The notes: generated from the letters alone by a model not told the origin. DNA of 64,000 nt from CAWEBF01 sp963807235 (GCA_963807235.1 CAWEBF010000004.1:177129-241128), one strand, 5' to 3'; positions 18,295-28,498 are shown, counted from the stretch's first letter. Translations and numbers: made by a program.

Positions 18295-19374
18295 ATGGCA
18301 CCCCCCGTCAGGCTCGTCCTGATATTGCTTTTCGCGGTTCCGACGCTCAGCATCAGAGCCGAGGACAATGCACTCTTCATCGCCCTGCCGCCCGGTGCAA
18401 TACCTCAAGACGTCAGTTCCAACGGCACCATCGTTGGTGCACTGGTCTCCGAGGGACTCGCGGGCGGCGGCTTCTATTGGATGCCGACGACCGGCGTCGT
18501 CTACGTCGGCGGCGAGGCGGCGGTCGCGATCAGCCGCACCGGCGAGACCATCGCCGGCACCGTCCCCGACTCACGGGGGGCGAGTCAAGCGGCGATCTGG
18601 CAGCGTGCGGCCGAGTGGCGGCTGCTTGGCGGGATCGCTGCCAATGCCGTGCCGTGCGATTTGTCCCTGAGCTCGACCTTCGACACCAGCGACGACGGGC
18701 AGGTCGTCGTCGGCCTGGGCTGGAACGGGTGCGCCGTGGCGCGCGCGTTCCGGTGGCAGGAGTCCACCGGCATGGTGGATCTGGGCAGCACCGTCGCGGG
18801 CCGCTCCAGCCGGGCGAACGGGGTCTCGGGCGACGGCAAGGTCGTCGTCGGATGGCAGGATACGCCGCTGCGGCACGGGGCGCGGTGGGTGGACGGCATG
18901 CAGACGCTGTTCACCGGGCCCACCGGCATCGTCGGCGAGGCGCACGCGGCGAACCGTAACGGAGCGATCGTGGTGGGGCAAACCTGCGAGTTTTCGTCGG
19001 CTGCGAATCCCACGGCGAACCAGCGCGCGTGGATCTGGACGGCCCGGGACGGCGTGCAATGCCTGCAGCCTCCGCGGGTGCGGCCAGAGCCAGACAAGAA
19101 CTTCATCGGCGCAGCGCTCGCGCTGAGCGAAGACGGGCGCGTCATCGGCGGCACCCAGAGCTTTGGTCTCGAGGCCGAATCCGTGATCTGGATCGATCGC
19201 CAACCCTCCTACCTTAAGGACTATCTGCGATCCCACGGCGCCGCCAACGCGTTCGAGGGTTGGATCAACACCGGCTTCGTGACCGGGATGTCACGCGATG
19301 GGCGCATCCTCGTCGGCTGGGGCGCCGGTCCGACCGACTTCACGGGCTACATCGTGATTCTGGGATCCGACTGA
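18295..19374 (+). CDS. Secreted HAF-repeat protein
   Basis: 359 residues with a signal peptide (VRLVLILLFAVPTLS). The body is built of seven short repeats of the type (A/G)(V/I)SxDGxxVVG: SSNGTIVG, SRTGETIAG, SDDGQVVVG, SGDGKVVVG, NRNGAIVVG, SEDGRVIGG and SRDGRILVG, each followed by an aromatic strand such as AFRWQ or AIWQ. This is the HAF extracellular repeat pattern, expected to form a beta-propeller-like surface protein. Its TGA overlaps the ATG of the outer-membrane gene by one base (TGATG), so the pair is co-translated and may work together at the surface. No enzymatic role known. Confidence 0.85.
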   Translation: MAPPVRLVLILLFAVPTLSIRAEDNALFIALPPGAIPQDVSSNGTIVGALVSEGLAGGGFYWMPTTGVVYVGGEAAVAISRTGETIAGTVPDSRGASQAAIWQRAAEWRLLGGIAANAVPCDLSLSSTFDTSDDGQVVVGLGWNGCAVARAFRWQESTGMVDLGSTVAGRSSRANGVSGDGKVVVGWQDTPLRHGARWVDGMQTLFTGPTGIVGEAHAANRNGAIVVGQTCEFSSAANPTANQRAWIWTARDGVQCLQPPRVRPEPDKNFIGAALALSEDGRVIGGTQSFGLEAESVIWIDRQPSYLKDYLRSHGAANAFEGWINTGFVTGMSRDGRILVGWGAGPTDFTGYIVILGSD

Positions 19375-19976
19375 TGATCCGGCGGACACGGCTGACCATG
19401 GTGGTCCCTGTGCTGCTGACGCTGGCGTCCGGATCCGCGGGCGCGCAGTCGTGGGAAGCGTCGGGCCTCTTCGGCTTCACACCGGCCGCTGCCCTGGACC
19501 GAAAGGCGCCGGAGCTCACCGAGTTGGATCTCGACGGCGGCCTCACGTTCGGGGTCCAGGGCGCGTGGTTCTTCACGCCACGACTCGGTGCCGAGGTGCT
19601 GTGGACACAGCAATCCTCGGCCGTCGCGATCGGCACCCCGGTGGGAACCGCCGCTCTGTTCTCGGCGACCATCAGGCAGCTGCATGGGAACGTCGTCTAT
19701 CAGTTCGGCGGCGCGCGCCTGAAGCCATTCGTGTTCGGCGGCGCCGGCGCGGCGTTCTTCAGCGCCGACGATCTCGAGACTGACAGCAAGACGGCCTTTG
19801 GCTTCGGCGCCGGCGTCAAGTACTTCGCCGGGCAGTCCGTGGGCGTGCGCGGACACTTCCGCTACAAGCCCGCCTGGCTCGACGACGATAGCGAGGACTT
19901 CTGCGATCCGTTCGGCTTCTGCCAGGGGTGGCTGCAGCAGGTCGAGTTCGCGGCCGGCGTCGTCATCCGCTTTTGA
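19374..19976 (+). CDS. Outer-membrane beta-barrel protein
   Basis: 200 residues with a signal peptide and an OmpA/OmpX-like small barrel (GGLTFGVQGAWFF, LGAEVLWTQQSS, LHGNVVYQFGG, FVFGGAGAAFF, GVRGHFRYKPAW) ending in a C-terminal Phe (VVIRF), the usual outer-membrane insertion signal. It contains DFCDPFGFCQ, which may form a disulfide. Start ATG at 19374 overlaps the stop of the HAF-repeat gene. It overlaps the end of the convergent polymerase gene by 14 bases. Specific function unknown. Confidence 0.85.
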   Translation: MIRRTRLTMVVPVLLTLASGSAGAQSWEASGLFGFTPAAALDRKAPELTELDLDGGLTFGVQGAWFFTPRLGAEVLWTQQSSAVAIGTPVGTAALFSATIRQLHGNVVYQFGGARLKPFVFGGAGAAFFSADDLETDSKTAFGFGAGVKYFAGQSVGVRGHFRYKPAWLDDDSEDFCDPFGFCQGWLQQVEFAAGVVIRF

Positions 19977-20805
19977 GCCCGGCCCAGAGGTCACCCATCT
20001 CCGCGAGCCGGCGCGCCATCGTCCGCAGCGTAAACGTTTGCGGCAGCACGGTGCCCTGCTCGATCTCGGCCCACGTGCACGGCGCCGACACCGGGGCACC
20101 CGGCTTCGCACGCACGGTGTAGGCCGCGGCGAACGTCGCCCCCTGCCGGTTGCGGCCCGTGTCGATCAGGATGCGCCCGCCGCGGTCGGCCTTGCTGAAG
20201 GCCTGCGTCAGGTGCTTCGGCTTCCGCTGAACCAGCACGGCCGCGACCGAGTCCGCAAAGTGCGACGACGCGGCAAACGTCGAGCCGGGCGCCAGCCGGG
20301 TGACGATGTGAAAACCCTTGGACCCCGACGTCTTCACCCAACTCGTCACCCCGTGCTCGAGCAGCAGGTCGCGCAGCGCCAGGGCCGACTCGCGGAGAAC
20401 CTCGGGCTCGTCCTTGGACGGGTCCAGGTCGAACACGCAGATATCGGGCTTGTCGATTCGTGGCGCGCGCGAGGGCCAGACGTGCAGCGTGATCGTGTTC
20501 TGGTTCGCCAGCCACTGCAGCGCGCGGCGATCGGTGGCGAGCGGATAGTGGACCGTCCCGCCCTTCTTGGGGGCTTCGACGCGCGTGAGCCACTCGGGAA
20601 AGCCCTTGACCACGTCCTTCTGCAGGAAGCCCTTCGCGCCGATCCCGGCCGGGAAGCGCTCCATCGTGATCGGCCGCCGCCGCAGGTGCGGCAGCATGAC
20701 GCCTGCGACGGCGTCGTAGTAGGCGGCGAGCTCGCGTTTGGTGATGCCGTCCTCTGGAAACAGGATCTTGTCGGGGTGGGTAATCGTCACCCGCGTCGCG
20801 GTCAC
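19963..20805 (-). CDS. ligD-pol: LigD-type DNA primase-polymerase (NHEJ)
   Basis: 280 residues equal to the stand-alone polymerase domain of bacterial LigD, an archaeo-eukaryotic primase-fold enzyme that fills gaps and adds nucleotides during end joining. Visible motifs are HPDKILFP at the N-terminus, the metal-binding FDLDPS, the SGSKGFHI loop and DTGRNRQGAT. Start GTG overlaps the upstream ligase stop (GTGA). Ligase and polymerase are therefore separate but coupled genes instead of one LigD polypeptide, and no phosphoesterase domain or Ku gene is visible in the window. Confidence 0.93.
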   Translation of the reverse strand: MTATRVTITHPDKILFPEDGITKRELAAYYDAVAGVMLPHLRRRPITMERFPAGIGAKGFLQKDVVKGFPEWLTRVEAPKKGGTVHYPLATDRRALQWLANQNTITLHVWPSRAPRIDKPDICVFDLDPSKDEPEVLRESALALRDLLLEHGVTSWVKTSGSKGFHIVTRLAPGSTFAASSHFADSVAAVLVQRKPKHLTQAFSKADRGGRILIDTGRNRQGATFAAAYTVRAKPGAPVSAPCTWAEIEQGTVLPQTFTLRTMARRLAEMGDLWAGLKSG

Positions 20806-21681
20806 GGGCGTTCCCTGACCACGTCACGAGCGGCCTTGTCGGGGCGCAGGCCAAGCAGCCGCGGATGCCGCAGCTTGCCGTGCGGCGTCCATTCGGTGAA
20901 GGCCACCTGGACGACGATCTTCGGCTTCACCCAGTGTGCCCGCAACTTCGGCAGGCCGGCGCCTTTCGTAAACAGCGGCTTCGGCACGGTCAGCGCGTCG
21001 AGCTGCGAACGCAGGCTGTTGAGCAGCTTGGTGTCGAAGCCGGTGCCCACCTTGCCGGCGAACACGAAATCTTCCTTTTCGAAGTAGCCGACGAGAAGGG
21101 CGCCAAGCCCGACACGCGCGCCCTGCGGGTCCGTGAAGCCGCCGATCACGAGCTCCTGCGTCGCCTCGCACTTCATCTTGAGCCAGTGCGGCGATCGGCG
21201 GGACTCGTACGCGGAGTCGCGCCGCTTGGCGATGACGCCTTCCCAGCCGTCCTTGCAGGCGCGTTCCCAGGGCGCATCGCCGTCCAGACGAGCCGGCGAC
21301 AGCGGCAAGCGGCAGCCGAAGCTTCAGGCCACGCAGCAGCTTTCGCCGCTCGTCGAGGGGCAGCGGCCGCACATCGCGTCCGTCCATGAACAGCACGTCG
21401 AACACGTGGTAATCCGCCTTGCCCAGACGGCCCCAGGCCCACGCGGCTTCGCCGTCGAGAATCAGCGTCTCAACGGGTAGTTTGGCGATGGCTTCGGCAA
21501 CAGCCGGGTAGTTGTGCGTGAGCGGCAGGCGATTGCGCGACCAGAGATCGACCTTCGCGCCGTTCTTGTAGGCGAGCACGCGAATGCCGTCGAGCTTCTT
21601 CTCGAAGGTCCACGCGGGATCGGTGAACCGCTTGTCCGTGAGGGTCGCCGCCATCGGCTCGATCCAGTCTGGAAGCCGCAT
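20802..21681 (-). CDS. ligD-lig: ATP-dependent DNA ligase, LigD-ligase type (frameshifted)
   Basis: About 292 residues. The nucleotidyltransferase domain has FEKKLDGIRV (motif I with the adenylated Lys), VETLILDGEA, VFDVLFMDG and DGWEGVIAKR. The C-terminal OB-fold carries HWLKMKC (motif V), DFVFAGKVGTGFD and VQVAFTEWTPHGKLRHP. N- and C-terminal parts read in different frames; the slip is near 21305-21316 in a CTGCCGCTTGCCGCTG stretch, where one extra base is present. With that correction the length matches stand-alone LigD ligase domains. It lies upstream of the polymerase gene with a 4-base overlap, forming a two-gene end-joining unit. Confidence 0.88.
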
Positions 21682-21705
21682 GGCCCCGACCCGCCCCGAG
21701 TGCCG

Positions 21706-23058
21706 TTACGCCAGCCCCGACAACTCGGTGAAAAGGCCCGTGCTGTCGCCGAGGCGCTCCGCCGGCACGCCCAGCATGTGCAGCAGCGTCAGTTGGAGGT
21801 TGGTGAGCGGCGTGTCCTCCGGATACACGAGGTGCCGCCCGCCCCTCAACGTGCCCGCGCCTCCCCCGAGCAGCAGCGTCGGCAGCGGGCCATGCGTGTG
21901 GCGGTCGCTGTTGCTGATGCCGCCACCGTAGAGCAGCAGCACGTTGTCCAGCAGAGTGCCGTCTCCTTCTGGCGTCTGCTGCAGCTTCTCGAGGTACGAC
22001 ACGAACAGCCTGATGTGGTAGGTCTGGATGATCGTGCACTTCGCCATCTTCCCCGCGTCGTTCTGGTGGTGCGTCAGCGGATGGTGGGGCTCGGGAATGC
22101 CAATCTGCGGATACGGCCGGCCGTTCTGTTCGCGGCCGTACATGAACGTGATCACGCGCGTCAGGTCGGACTGAAATGCCAGCAGCTGGAGGTCGTAGAG
22201 CAGCTCGACGTGCGGCTGAAACCCATCGGGCACGCCCGCCGGTCGCTCCACGTCCGGAATCTCCTTGCTGCTCTGTTCCTCGGCCTTCTGGATCCTCCGC
22301 TCCACGTCGCGCAAGGACTCCAGGTAGTCGCTCACCTTCTGGTTGTCGCTGGGTCCCAGCGTCTGCTGCAGCTCCCTGACGCGCGCGGTCACCGAATCGA
22401 GGATGCTGCGGTCGCGCTGGAGACGCTGCGCGCGCACCCGCGCGTCCGTGCTTTCAGTGGCACCGAACAGACGCTCGAACACCACGCGCGGGTTGTTTTC
22501 CGCCATCAGCGGCAGCGTGGGCGTCAGCCACGACAGCGTGCTGCTGTAGGCGCAGCTGTAGCCGACGTCGCACGCCCCGACCAGGCTGTTGTCGTCGACC
22601 GTCAACTGCAGCGACGACAGCTGCGTGTCGCGTTCGAAGGCCTTGGCGGCAATCTGGTCCATGGACATGCCGTTGCCGACGACGCTGTCCGACTTCTTGA
22701 CGTGCACGCCGGTGAGATACGACCCCGATGCGCGCGAGTGGTCGCCTCCCCCGTCGCCCAGCGCCTCGGCCTGGTGGCTGGAGAGCCCGGTCACCACGAC
22801 AAGCTGTTTCCGGAACGGTTCGAGCGGCTCGAGGATCGGCGACAGCGTGAAATCGCGGCCGGTGCCCTTCGGCAGCCAGTTCTCGTAGATGACGCCGTTG
22901 GGGTGATAGACGACGCCCAGGCGTCGCACGGGCGCGGCCGGCGTTCTCTGCAGCGCCGTCAAGGCCGGCACCATGGCGTCGAGCAGCGGCAGCGCAACGG
23001 TGGTGCCGATGCCGCGAAGCACGGTTCGCCGCGAGATGGCCTTCTTCGTGATCATCAT
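21706..23058 (-). CDS. DUF1552 family exported protein
   Basis: 450 residues of DUF1552, a sulfatase-like-fold family found with DUF1592 cytochromes in Acidobacteriota and Planctomycetota. The N-terminus has a twin-arginine type signal (ISRRTVLRGIG). Recognisable blocks are VVYHPNGVIYENW, VVVTGLSSHQAEA, ASGSYLTGVHVKKSD and the C-terminal LLLYGGGISNSDRHTHGPLP. The start ATG overlaps the corrected end of the DUF1592 gene, so the two are translated together. The substrate of the pair is not established. Confidence 0.92.
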   Translation of the reverse strand: MMITKKAISRRTVLRGIGTTVALPLLDAMVPALTALQRTPAAPVRRLGVVYHPNGVIYENWLPKGTGRDFTLSPILEPLEPFRKQLVVVTGLSSHQAEALGDGGGDHSRASGSYLTGVHVKKSDSVVGNGMSMDQIAAKAFERDTQLSSLQLTVDDNSLVGACDVGYSCAYSSTLSWLTPTLPLMAENNPRVVFERLFGATESTDARVRAQRLQRDRSILDSVTARVRELQQTLGPSDNQKVSDYLESLRDVERRIQKAEEQSSKEIPDVERPAGVPDGFQPHVELLYDLQLLAFQSDLTRVITFMYGREQNGRPYPQIGIPEPHHPLTHHQNDAGKMAKCTIIQTYHIRLFVSYLEKLQQTPEGDGTLLDNVLLLYGGGISNSDRHTHGPLPTLLLGGGAGTLRGGRHLVYPEDTPLTNLQLTLLHMLGVPAERLGDSTGLFTELSGLA

Positions 23059-25461
23059 GACCGCGACCTCCGCATCTGGAACGGCGTGCTCTTGACGATC
23101 GCCAGAATCGTCGACGACCAGCGGTAGTCATCGGCCGCGGCGGCCCGCGTGATGCCGCGGATCGCCGGACCGTCAAAGTATTGCATCTCGCGGCCCAATC
23201 GCGTAGGTCAGCAGTTTGGCCGTGACGGCCCGCACGAACTGCTCCTTCTGGGCCACCAGCGCGCGCCGGAGTGCGGCCGGCCCATCGACTCTGGTGCCGT
23301 CCAGCAGCACGCCAGTGGCGTCGATCGGCGACTCCCCATCCACGGTCCGCCACTGTCCGAGCGCGTCGAAGTTCTCCAGGCTGAAGCCGAGCGGATCCAT
23401 GCGCGCGTGACAGCTGGCGCAAATCGGGTTGGCGCGATGCCGTTCGAGCATCTCGCGTACGGAGGCGTGCGCGTCGGCCTTGCCTTCCTCCAGATTGGTG
23501 TTGACGTCCGGGGGCGGCGGCGGGACCGGCGCCGCCAGGATGTTGTCGAGCAGCCATTTGCCGCGGATCGTCGGCGCCGTGCGGGTGGGATACGACGTGA
23601 CGGCGAGGACGCTCGCCTTTCCCAGCAGACCCCAGCGGTTCTCGTCCGCCAGCGGCACACGCCGGAAGTGGCTGCCGTAGACGCCGCGAATCCCATAGTG
23701 GCCGGCCAGTTGCTGGTTCAGGAACGTGTAGTCGGCCGACAGCAGCTCCACGATGCTGCGGTCGGCCTTCAACTGATCGTCCAGGAACAGTTCCGTTTCG
23801 CGCACGAACGCCGCGCGCAGGTTGTCATCGAACCACGGGAACTTCGTGTTGGCATCCGGCGTCAGCTGCCAGACGTTACGGGTCTGCAGCCATTGTCCGA
23901 AGAAGTTGTCCACCAGCGCGGCGCGCGCCCTGGGATCGGCAAGCATGCGCCGCACCTGCTGGTCGAGTACGCCAGGCTGCCGCAACGTGCCCTTCACGGC
24001 CACGTCCAGCAACTCGTCGTCGGGACTGCTGCTCCAGAGGAAAAAGGACAGACGCGACGCCAGCTCGAGGTCCGGCAAACGGTAGGCCGCGCCTCGAACA
24101 ACCGACCTGGGATCAGCCTCGATCCGAAACAGGAAGTCCGGGCTGACGAGCAGACGCTCCAGTGCCGCGCGGATGCCGTCGTCGAAGCTGCCTTCCGCTC
24201 GGCCACGCTGGAAGAAGCTCAGAAGAGTCTGGACGTCGGCGGCCGTGGCCGGCCGGCGGTAGGCGCGCCGAGCCAGGGTGGAGAGAATCGACGTGGCGCA
24301 TGACGCCTCGTCGCCAGGGGTCCCGGGCCGGCACGTGAAGATGCGCCGGCGGCTGGGAGAATCCTCAGGCACCCGTCCGTTGTAGGGCCCTCCGATCAGC
24401 AGCGACGAGATGAAGAGGGGAAACGACGGGACATCCGAGTCGCGGTTCCAGATCGGGATCCGATCGGGTCCAAGGCCTTCGGCCTTCACACCCTCGGCCT
24501 TGACGATGGTGGCCACCACCGGCCGGAGGCCCGCCTTCAACGGCACGCGGACGTGCAGAGGTTCGTCGGCATCCTGACTCTCTGCGGTGACGGCAGGACC
24601 GCCGATCGTGAACCGGCCCACGCGAACGCCATCGACCCGGATCTCGAGGGTGCTCGGCACCTGCAGGCCTCGGATGACGTCCGCATAGGTCCTGGCCAGC
24701 CGGATCCTGAGGTCGTACTCGCCATCCACTGGAAAGTAGTGACGGACGGCGATACCGCCTCGTGAGCCCAGGGGAAAGTCCTCGCCGAGCCGGTCGGTCT
24801 GCCACAACCAGGTCTGCTCGTTCGAGTTCCCCTTCAGGGCGGTGTAGCGTTCGACGGCTGGTGGAACAGTCGGATCGCCCACGGCGACTCGGGCGATCTT
24901 TGCCGCCGCCGTGAGATAGCGGTCGAGCAGCGCCGGCTCCATCGACAGCGCGTCGGCGTTGGTGTCGAAGCCATGCGCCTGCGTGTCGGGCGGCAGCAGC
25001 ACCGCGGGATCGACCTCGACCGCCAGCAGGTCTCGAACCGCGTTGGCGTACTCCCCCCGGTTCAGCCGATGCAGATCGGCGGGACGGCCCGGATCGGGCC
25101 GGGCGCTGGCGGCGCGGTCCAGTTCCTGTTCGATCCAGGAGGCCACGGTGTCGTAGGCGTCGTTGCCGGGCCGTCGAACGCCGGCGGGCGGCATCGAGCG
25201 GCTTCGCAGCTTCCCAGCCACCTTTTCCCAGGCCTCGGCCGAACGGCCCACTTGAACCGGGTCCGCCGCATCGAGCGAGAATCCGCCGGTTCGTGCCCGG
25301 TCGTTGTGGCAGCTGACGCAATAGCCGGCGACCAGGTCGCGTGCAGGAGACGCGGGAGCGGCGGGCACCGGCGCGGGGCGCGCCTGCTCGGACCTCAAGG
25401 CCTCGGCCGATACGGCCCCAAGCCAACCCACGCAGGCGCACGCCGCCAGCAGCTTCCGCAT
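23055..25461 (-). CDS. DUF1587/1592/1588/1585 cytochrome-like protein (frameshifted near C-terminus)
   Basis: About 800 residues in the DUF1587-1595-1592-1588-1585 layout seen beside DUF1552. Signal peptide MRKLLAACACVGWLGAVSA, a haem c site GYCVSCHND, LHRLNRGEYANAVRDLL (DUF1587), RLSFFLWSSSPDDELL (DUF1592) and CASCHARMDPLGFSLENFD (DUF1588, second CxxCH). The published-type C-terminus (GREMQYFDGPAIR, WSSTILAIVKSTPFQMRR) appears only after removing one C from 23194-23196, so the gene really ends at 23055, overlapping the DUF1552 start. Periplasmic, probably electron-transfer linked. The ankyrin gene is 16 bases upstream. Confidence 0.9.
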
Positions 25462-25477
25462 GTCGGTGGTCAGCGGG

Positions 25478-26999
25478 CTAGCGGCACTTGATCTGCGCCT
25501 GGCACGGCTTGCCCAGCTTGGGGTCGGCGCCATGCGCGAGCAGCAGCTTCGCGCCCTCCGTGTTGTACAGGACACCGCCGAGACGATCGCCCAAGCCGGA
25601 CGCGGCGAGCCACGGCGTGACACCGGCCTTGCTCACCGCGTTGACCTCGGCCCCCTTCTCGATCAGCAGCGCGAGCAGGGTATTCCAGCCGCGATAGGCG
25701 GCGCCAAAGAGCGCGTTCTCCCCGTTGGTGGTCGCGCCGCGCGCGTCCGCGCCCAGCTCGATGAGCAACCGGACCGTGGCGAGCGCCTGCGCCTCGGTGA
25801 TGGGGCTTTCGCCGATCAGACGATTCAGACCAGACGCGGCCATGACGGCCGTGGTCTTCGTGTCCGTGACCAGTTTCGGATCGGCGCCAGCGGCGAGGAG
25901 GATTCGCATCATCTCGACGTCCGCCGCGGCGGTGGCCAGCAGGAACGGCGTGGCGCCGGCGGCATCGTCGTAGCCGCCGACGAAGGTTGGCGGGCGCTTC
26001 GTCATCCGGCCGTTCGGGTTCGCGCCGCGCGCCAGCAGCGCCCTCACCAGCTGCAGCTTCGCCCGGCGATCGGGAATGCCGCTCATCGGCTCGCTGAATC
26101 CGTAGACGGGATTCGAGACGCCGCCTTCCCACGTCCCCGCCGCCCAGTGCAGCGCGGTGAACCCGGCGTCGCCCGCGTTGGGGTCCGCACCGTGATCCAG
26201 CAGATACATCGCGACCGGGACCTGCCCCCTGACCGTGGCCACGAGCAGAGGCGTGCTGCCCTCGGAGAGGGTCGATTGGTAGGCCGCGCCGCGGCCTCTC
26301 TCCGGGGAGCCCTTCTCCGGGGGTTCGGGCAGAGATCGGATGTTCACGTCCACACCTGCGGCCAGCAGGCGCCTCACGCTCTCGATGTCTCCTTCGCGAG
26401 CCGCGAAGTGCAGCGCGGAAAAGCCCTTCTTCGTTCGGGCCCGCGGATCGGCGCCGGCCTCGACCAGCAGACCCACGACGTCGGCATGCCGTTCGGCTGC
26501 CGCCCACATGAGCGCCGTCTGGCGTTGAGAGGGCTCGGCCGCATTCACCGTGGCGCCTCGAGCCAGAAGCATCCTCACGGCGGCGCCCGCACCGCTCGAC
26601 GCGCAGGTCATGAGCGGTGTTTCTCCGGTGGCAATCGCCGTGTCGGGGCGTGCGCCGGCGTCCAGCAGCACTTCGACCAGCCGCGCGCTGCCGTTGGTGC
26701 ACGCGCGCGACAGCGGGGTCATCCCGAATTCGTTGGCGGCATTCGGGTCGGCGCCCGCGCGAACCAGCGACTCGGCCACCGCCACGTCGTTCCAATGGGC
26801 GGCCCAGAGAAGTGCCGTCGATCCGTCGTCCGCCTTGGCATTCACGTCGGTGCGCTGGCTCAGCAGCGACTGAACGCGCGTGAGCATCCTGGGCCCTCAC
26901 CGCATCGACCAGGCCGCGATCGCCCTGAGCTGCCGCGCCAGGCGCCAAGGCGGCCGCCGCCACGACGAGCGCCGCCATTGCGTAGCAATGGCGCGCCAT
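25478..26999 (-). CDS. Exported ankyrin-repeat protein (frameshifted)
   Basis: About 505 residues. A signal peptide (MARHCYAMAALVVAAAALA then GAAAQG) is in one frame. About nine ankyrin repeats follow in another, with consensus pieces such as GSTALLWAAHW, GADPNAANEFGMTPLSRA, GFSALHFAAREGD and GFTALHWAAGTW. One extra base near 26875-26895 explains the switch and joins GDRGLVDAVR to the first repeat. Ankyrin genes of this type sit directly upstream of DUF1592/DUF1552 genes in related genomes, as here, and are thought to be periplasmic scaffolds. The gap to the next gene is 16 bases, so one operon. Confidence 0.88.
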
Positions 27000-27108
27000 C
27001 GCGCAACGTCGCCGCCTGGACTGATCGTGCATGCTCGGCCCTCTCGCGGCAGATCTTAACCGCGAGAGGCGGTTATATCACCCCGCGGCCCGCCAGGGCG
27101 CCCGGCGA

Positions 27109-28407
27109 TTAGTCGAGCGGCTGGAAGAAGTTGGCGATGACGAACCGGGCGATTTTTCGCCCGAGTTTCGATCCGTCCTCTTGCGAATAGCGGAAGTGGA
27201 AGCCTGCCCACACCCGGGCATCGCTCACCTCAGCGACCACGTCCTTGAATCGCCGGTAGTCGCGCGTTTCACCGGTCGCCAGGCTGTCGACCGAGAAGGG
27301 GAAGCGGCCGGGTCCGAAGAAGCCCTCCAGTGCTTCGGCGATGGCCGTGGTGTGACAGCCATGGGCCGACGGATACTCCGGATGATTCGGCGTCGGCAAC
27401 AGCGGCTGCCACGCCGGATCGGGCACCGTGCGGGCATTGCTGTCGGTATCTGCCCGTTGAATCGCATGCACCGGCCGCCAGGACAGGTAGTGATACTTGG
27501 CATCGAAGCACCCGATCATGGCGTCGCCGCCGGCCACGTGAGCCATGGCCAACATCCGCGCGGTCTCGATCGAGGTCAGGCCGCGAGCGTCGGCGAGCCG
27601 CAGCAGACTGCGATTCCACTGAGGAATATCGTGGTCGGTCCAGAACCGCGCCACGGCGGTCTGCTCCGCACTCCGCTCGCCGCTGTCGACGCGCCCCAGG
27701 TCCTTCACCTCGTTGAAGTCCCGCGCATAGTCGCCGCTGTGTAACGCAGGGGGACCGCCGGGCCGGAATTGAGACGCGTTGTCCAAGGCCAGCGGCACCA
27801 CGTGCGGCATCCGTGTTCCTAGCGGCGCCACCGGTGCGGTCGGTTGGTAGACTCCTGGGCCGGGTGGCCGCTGAACGTAAGGCACCATGCTGTCGAGCCC
27901 ATCGTTGGCCCTGAGCAGCAGGATCCCGGCTCCCACTTCCTCGCCAACCGCGACGCCATTGGCTTTCGCCTCCGTGTCCGGCATCGCATTCATGTAGGCG
28001 AAATACACGTCGTCCAGGACGCCCTGCTGATCACCGAAACGTCCCACGAGCACGCGGTGCGCGGCCGTGGCGACGGCTGCATCGACCGATGTGTTTGGCG
28101 GTACGGCTGGCGTGATCGCGTACGGCCGATAGCCGCCCTCGATCGCGACCACCGCGTCGTAGATTGCTGCGTGGACGATGCCCATGAGAACGGCCGCCTC
28201 GCCAGGAAACTTCCTCCCGACGGCGACGATAGCGTTCTGGGCGATCAGGCTCCAGTCTGCGACCGCGCGTCCCTCACTGGACGTTGCGGCGTTCTGAGCC
28301 GGTTTCGACTCGAGCGCGCCCCCGGCGGACGTCGTCTTGTTGTATACCGCAAACACGCCGAGCCCGACCACCAGCACAGCCGCAAGACCTTCACGTATAC
28401 GGATCAT
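27109..28407 (-). CDS. Vanadium-dependent haloperoxidase / PAP2-fold protein
   Basis: 432 residues. Signal anchor MIRIREGLAAVLVVGLGVFAV, then an all-helical PAP2-like body. The vanadate/phosphate motif KX6RP is present as KYHYLSWRP, the PSGH-type block as HPEYPSAHG, and the RX5H block as ARVWAGFH. The family uses vanadate and hydrogen peroxide to oxidise halides, while relatives act as acid phosphatases; sequence alone does not settle which. GGAGGG seven bases before the ATG at 28407 supports this start. Divergent from an HxlR-type regulator that is a good candidate for its control. Confidence 0.88.
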   Translation of the reverse strand: MIRIREGLAAVLVVGLGVFAVYNKTTSAGGALESKPAQNAATSSEGRAVADWSLIAQNAIVAVGRKFPGEAAVLMGIVHAAIYDAVVAIEGGYRPYAITPAVPPNTSVDAAVATAAHRVLVGRFGDQQGVLDDVYFAYMNAMPDTEAKANGVAVGEEVGAGILLLRANDGLDSMVPYVQRPPGPGVYQPTAPVAPLGTRMPHVVPLALDNASQFRPGGPPALHSGDYARDFNEVKDLGRVDSGERSAEQTAVARFWTDHDIPQWNRSLLRLADARGLTSIETARMLAMAHVAGGDAMIGCFDAKYHYLSWRPVHAIQRADTDSNARTVPDPAWQPLLPTPNHPEYPSAHGCHTTAIAEALEGFFGPGRFPFSVDSLATGETRDYRRFKDVVAEVSDARVWAGFHFRYSQEDGSKLGRKIARFVIANFFQPLD

Positions 28408-28498
28408 GGCCACCCTCCCTTTCGTCGATGACACGACCGTACGCGGAGAAAAAGGCGCAAAGAAGTGCAAGCTTCGGACTGACCGGTTCGATTTTTGG

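Noticed and set aside
16615..18408. Long open frame antisense to PBP1A (about 597 codons)
   Set aside because: Arg/Gly/His-rich, no domain, and exactly antisense to a gene with clear catalytic motifs; a high-GC codon-bias shadow.
19963..19976. Overlap of convergent barrel and polymerase genes as possible annotation error
   Set aside because: Both C-termini look natural (VVIRF and LWAGLKSG), so a 14-base overlap of ends is real.
21514..23127. 537-codon frame antisense to DUF1552
   Set aside because: No recognisable motif; the opposite strand encodes an intact DUF1552 protein with a Tat signal.
26972..26994. Nine-bp palindrome around GCCATTGC-GTA-GCAATGGC
   Set aside because: Lies inside the ankyrin gene signal-peptide coding region; likely a by-product of the MARHCYAMAA codons.
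25460..27112. 550-codon frame antisense to the ankyrin gene
   Set aside because: Repetitive Arg/Gly/Ala composition mirrors the ankyrin repeats on the other strand.
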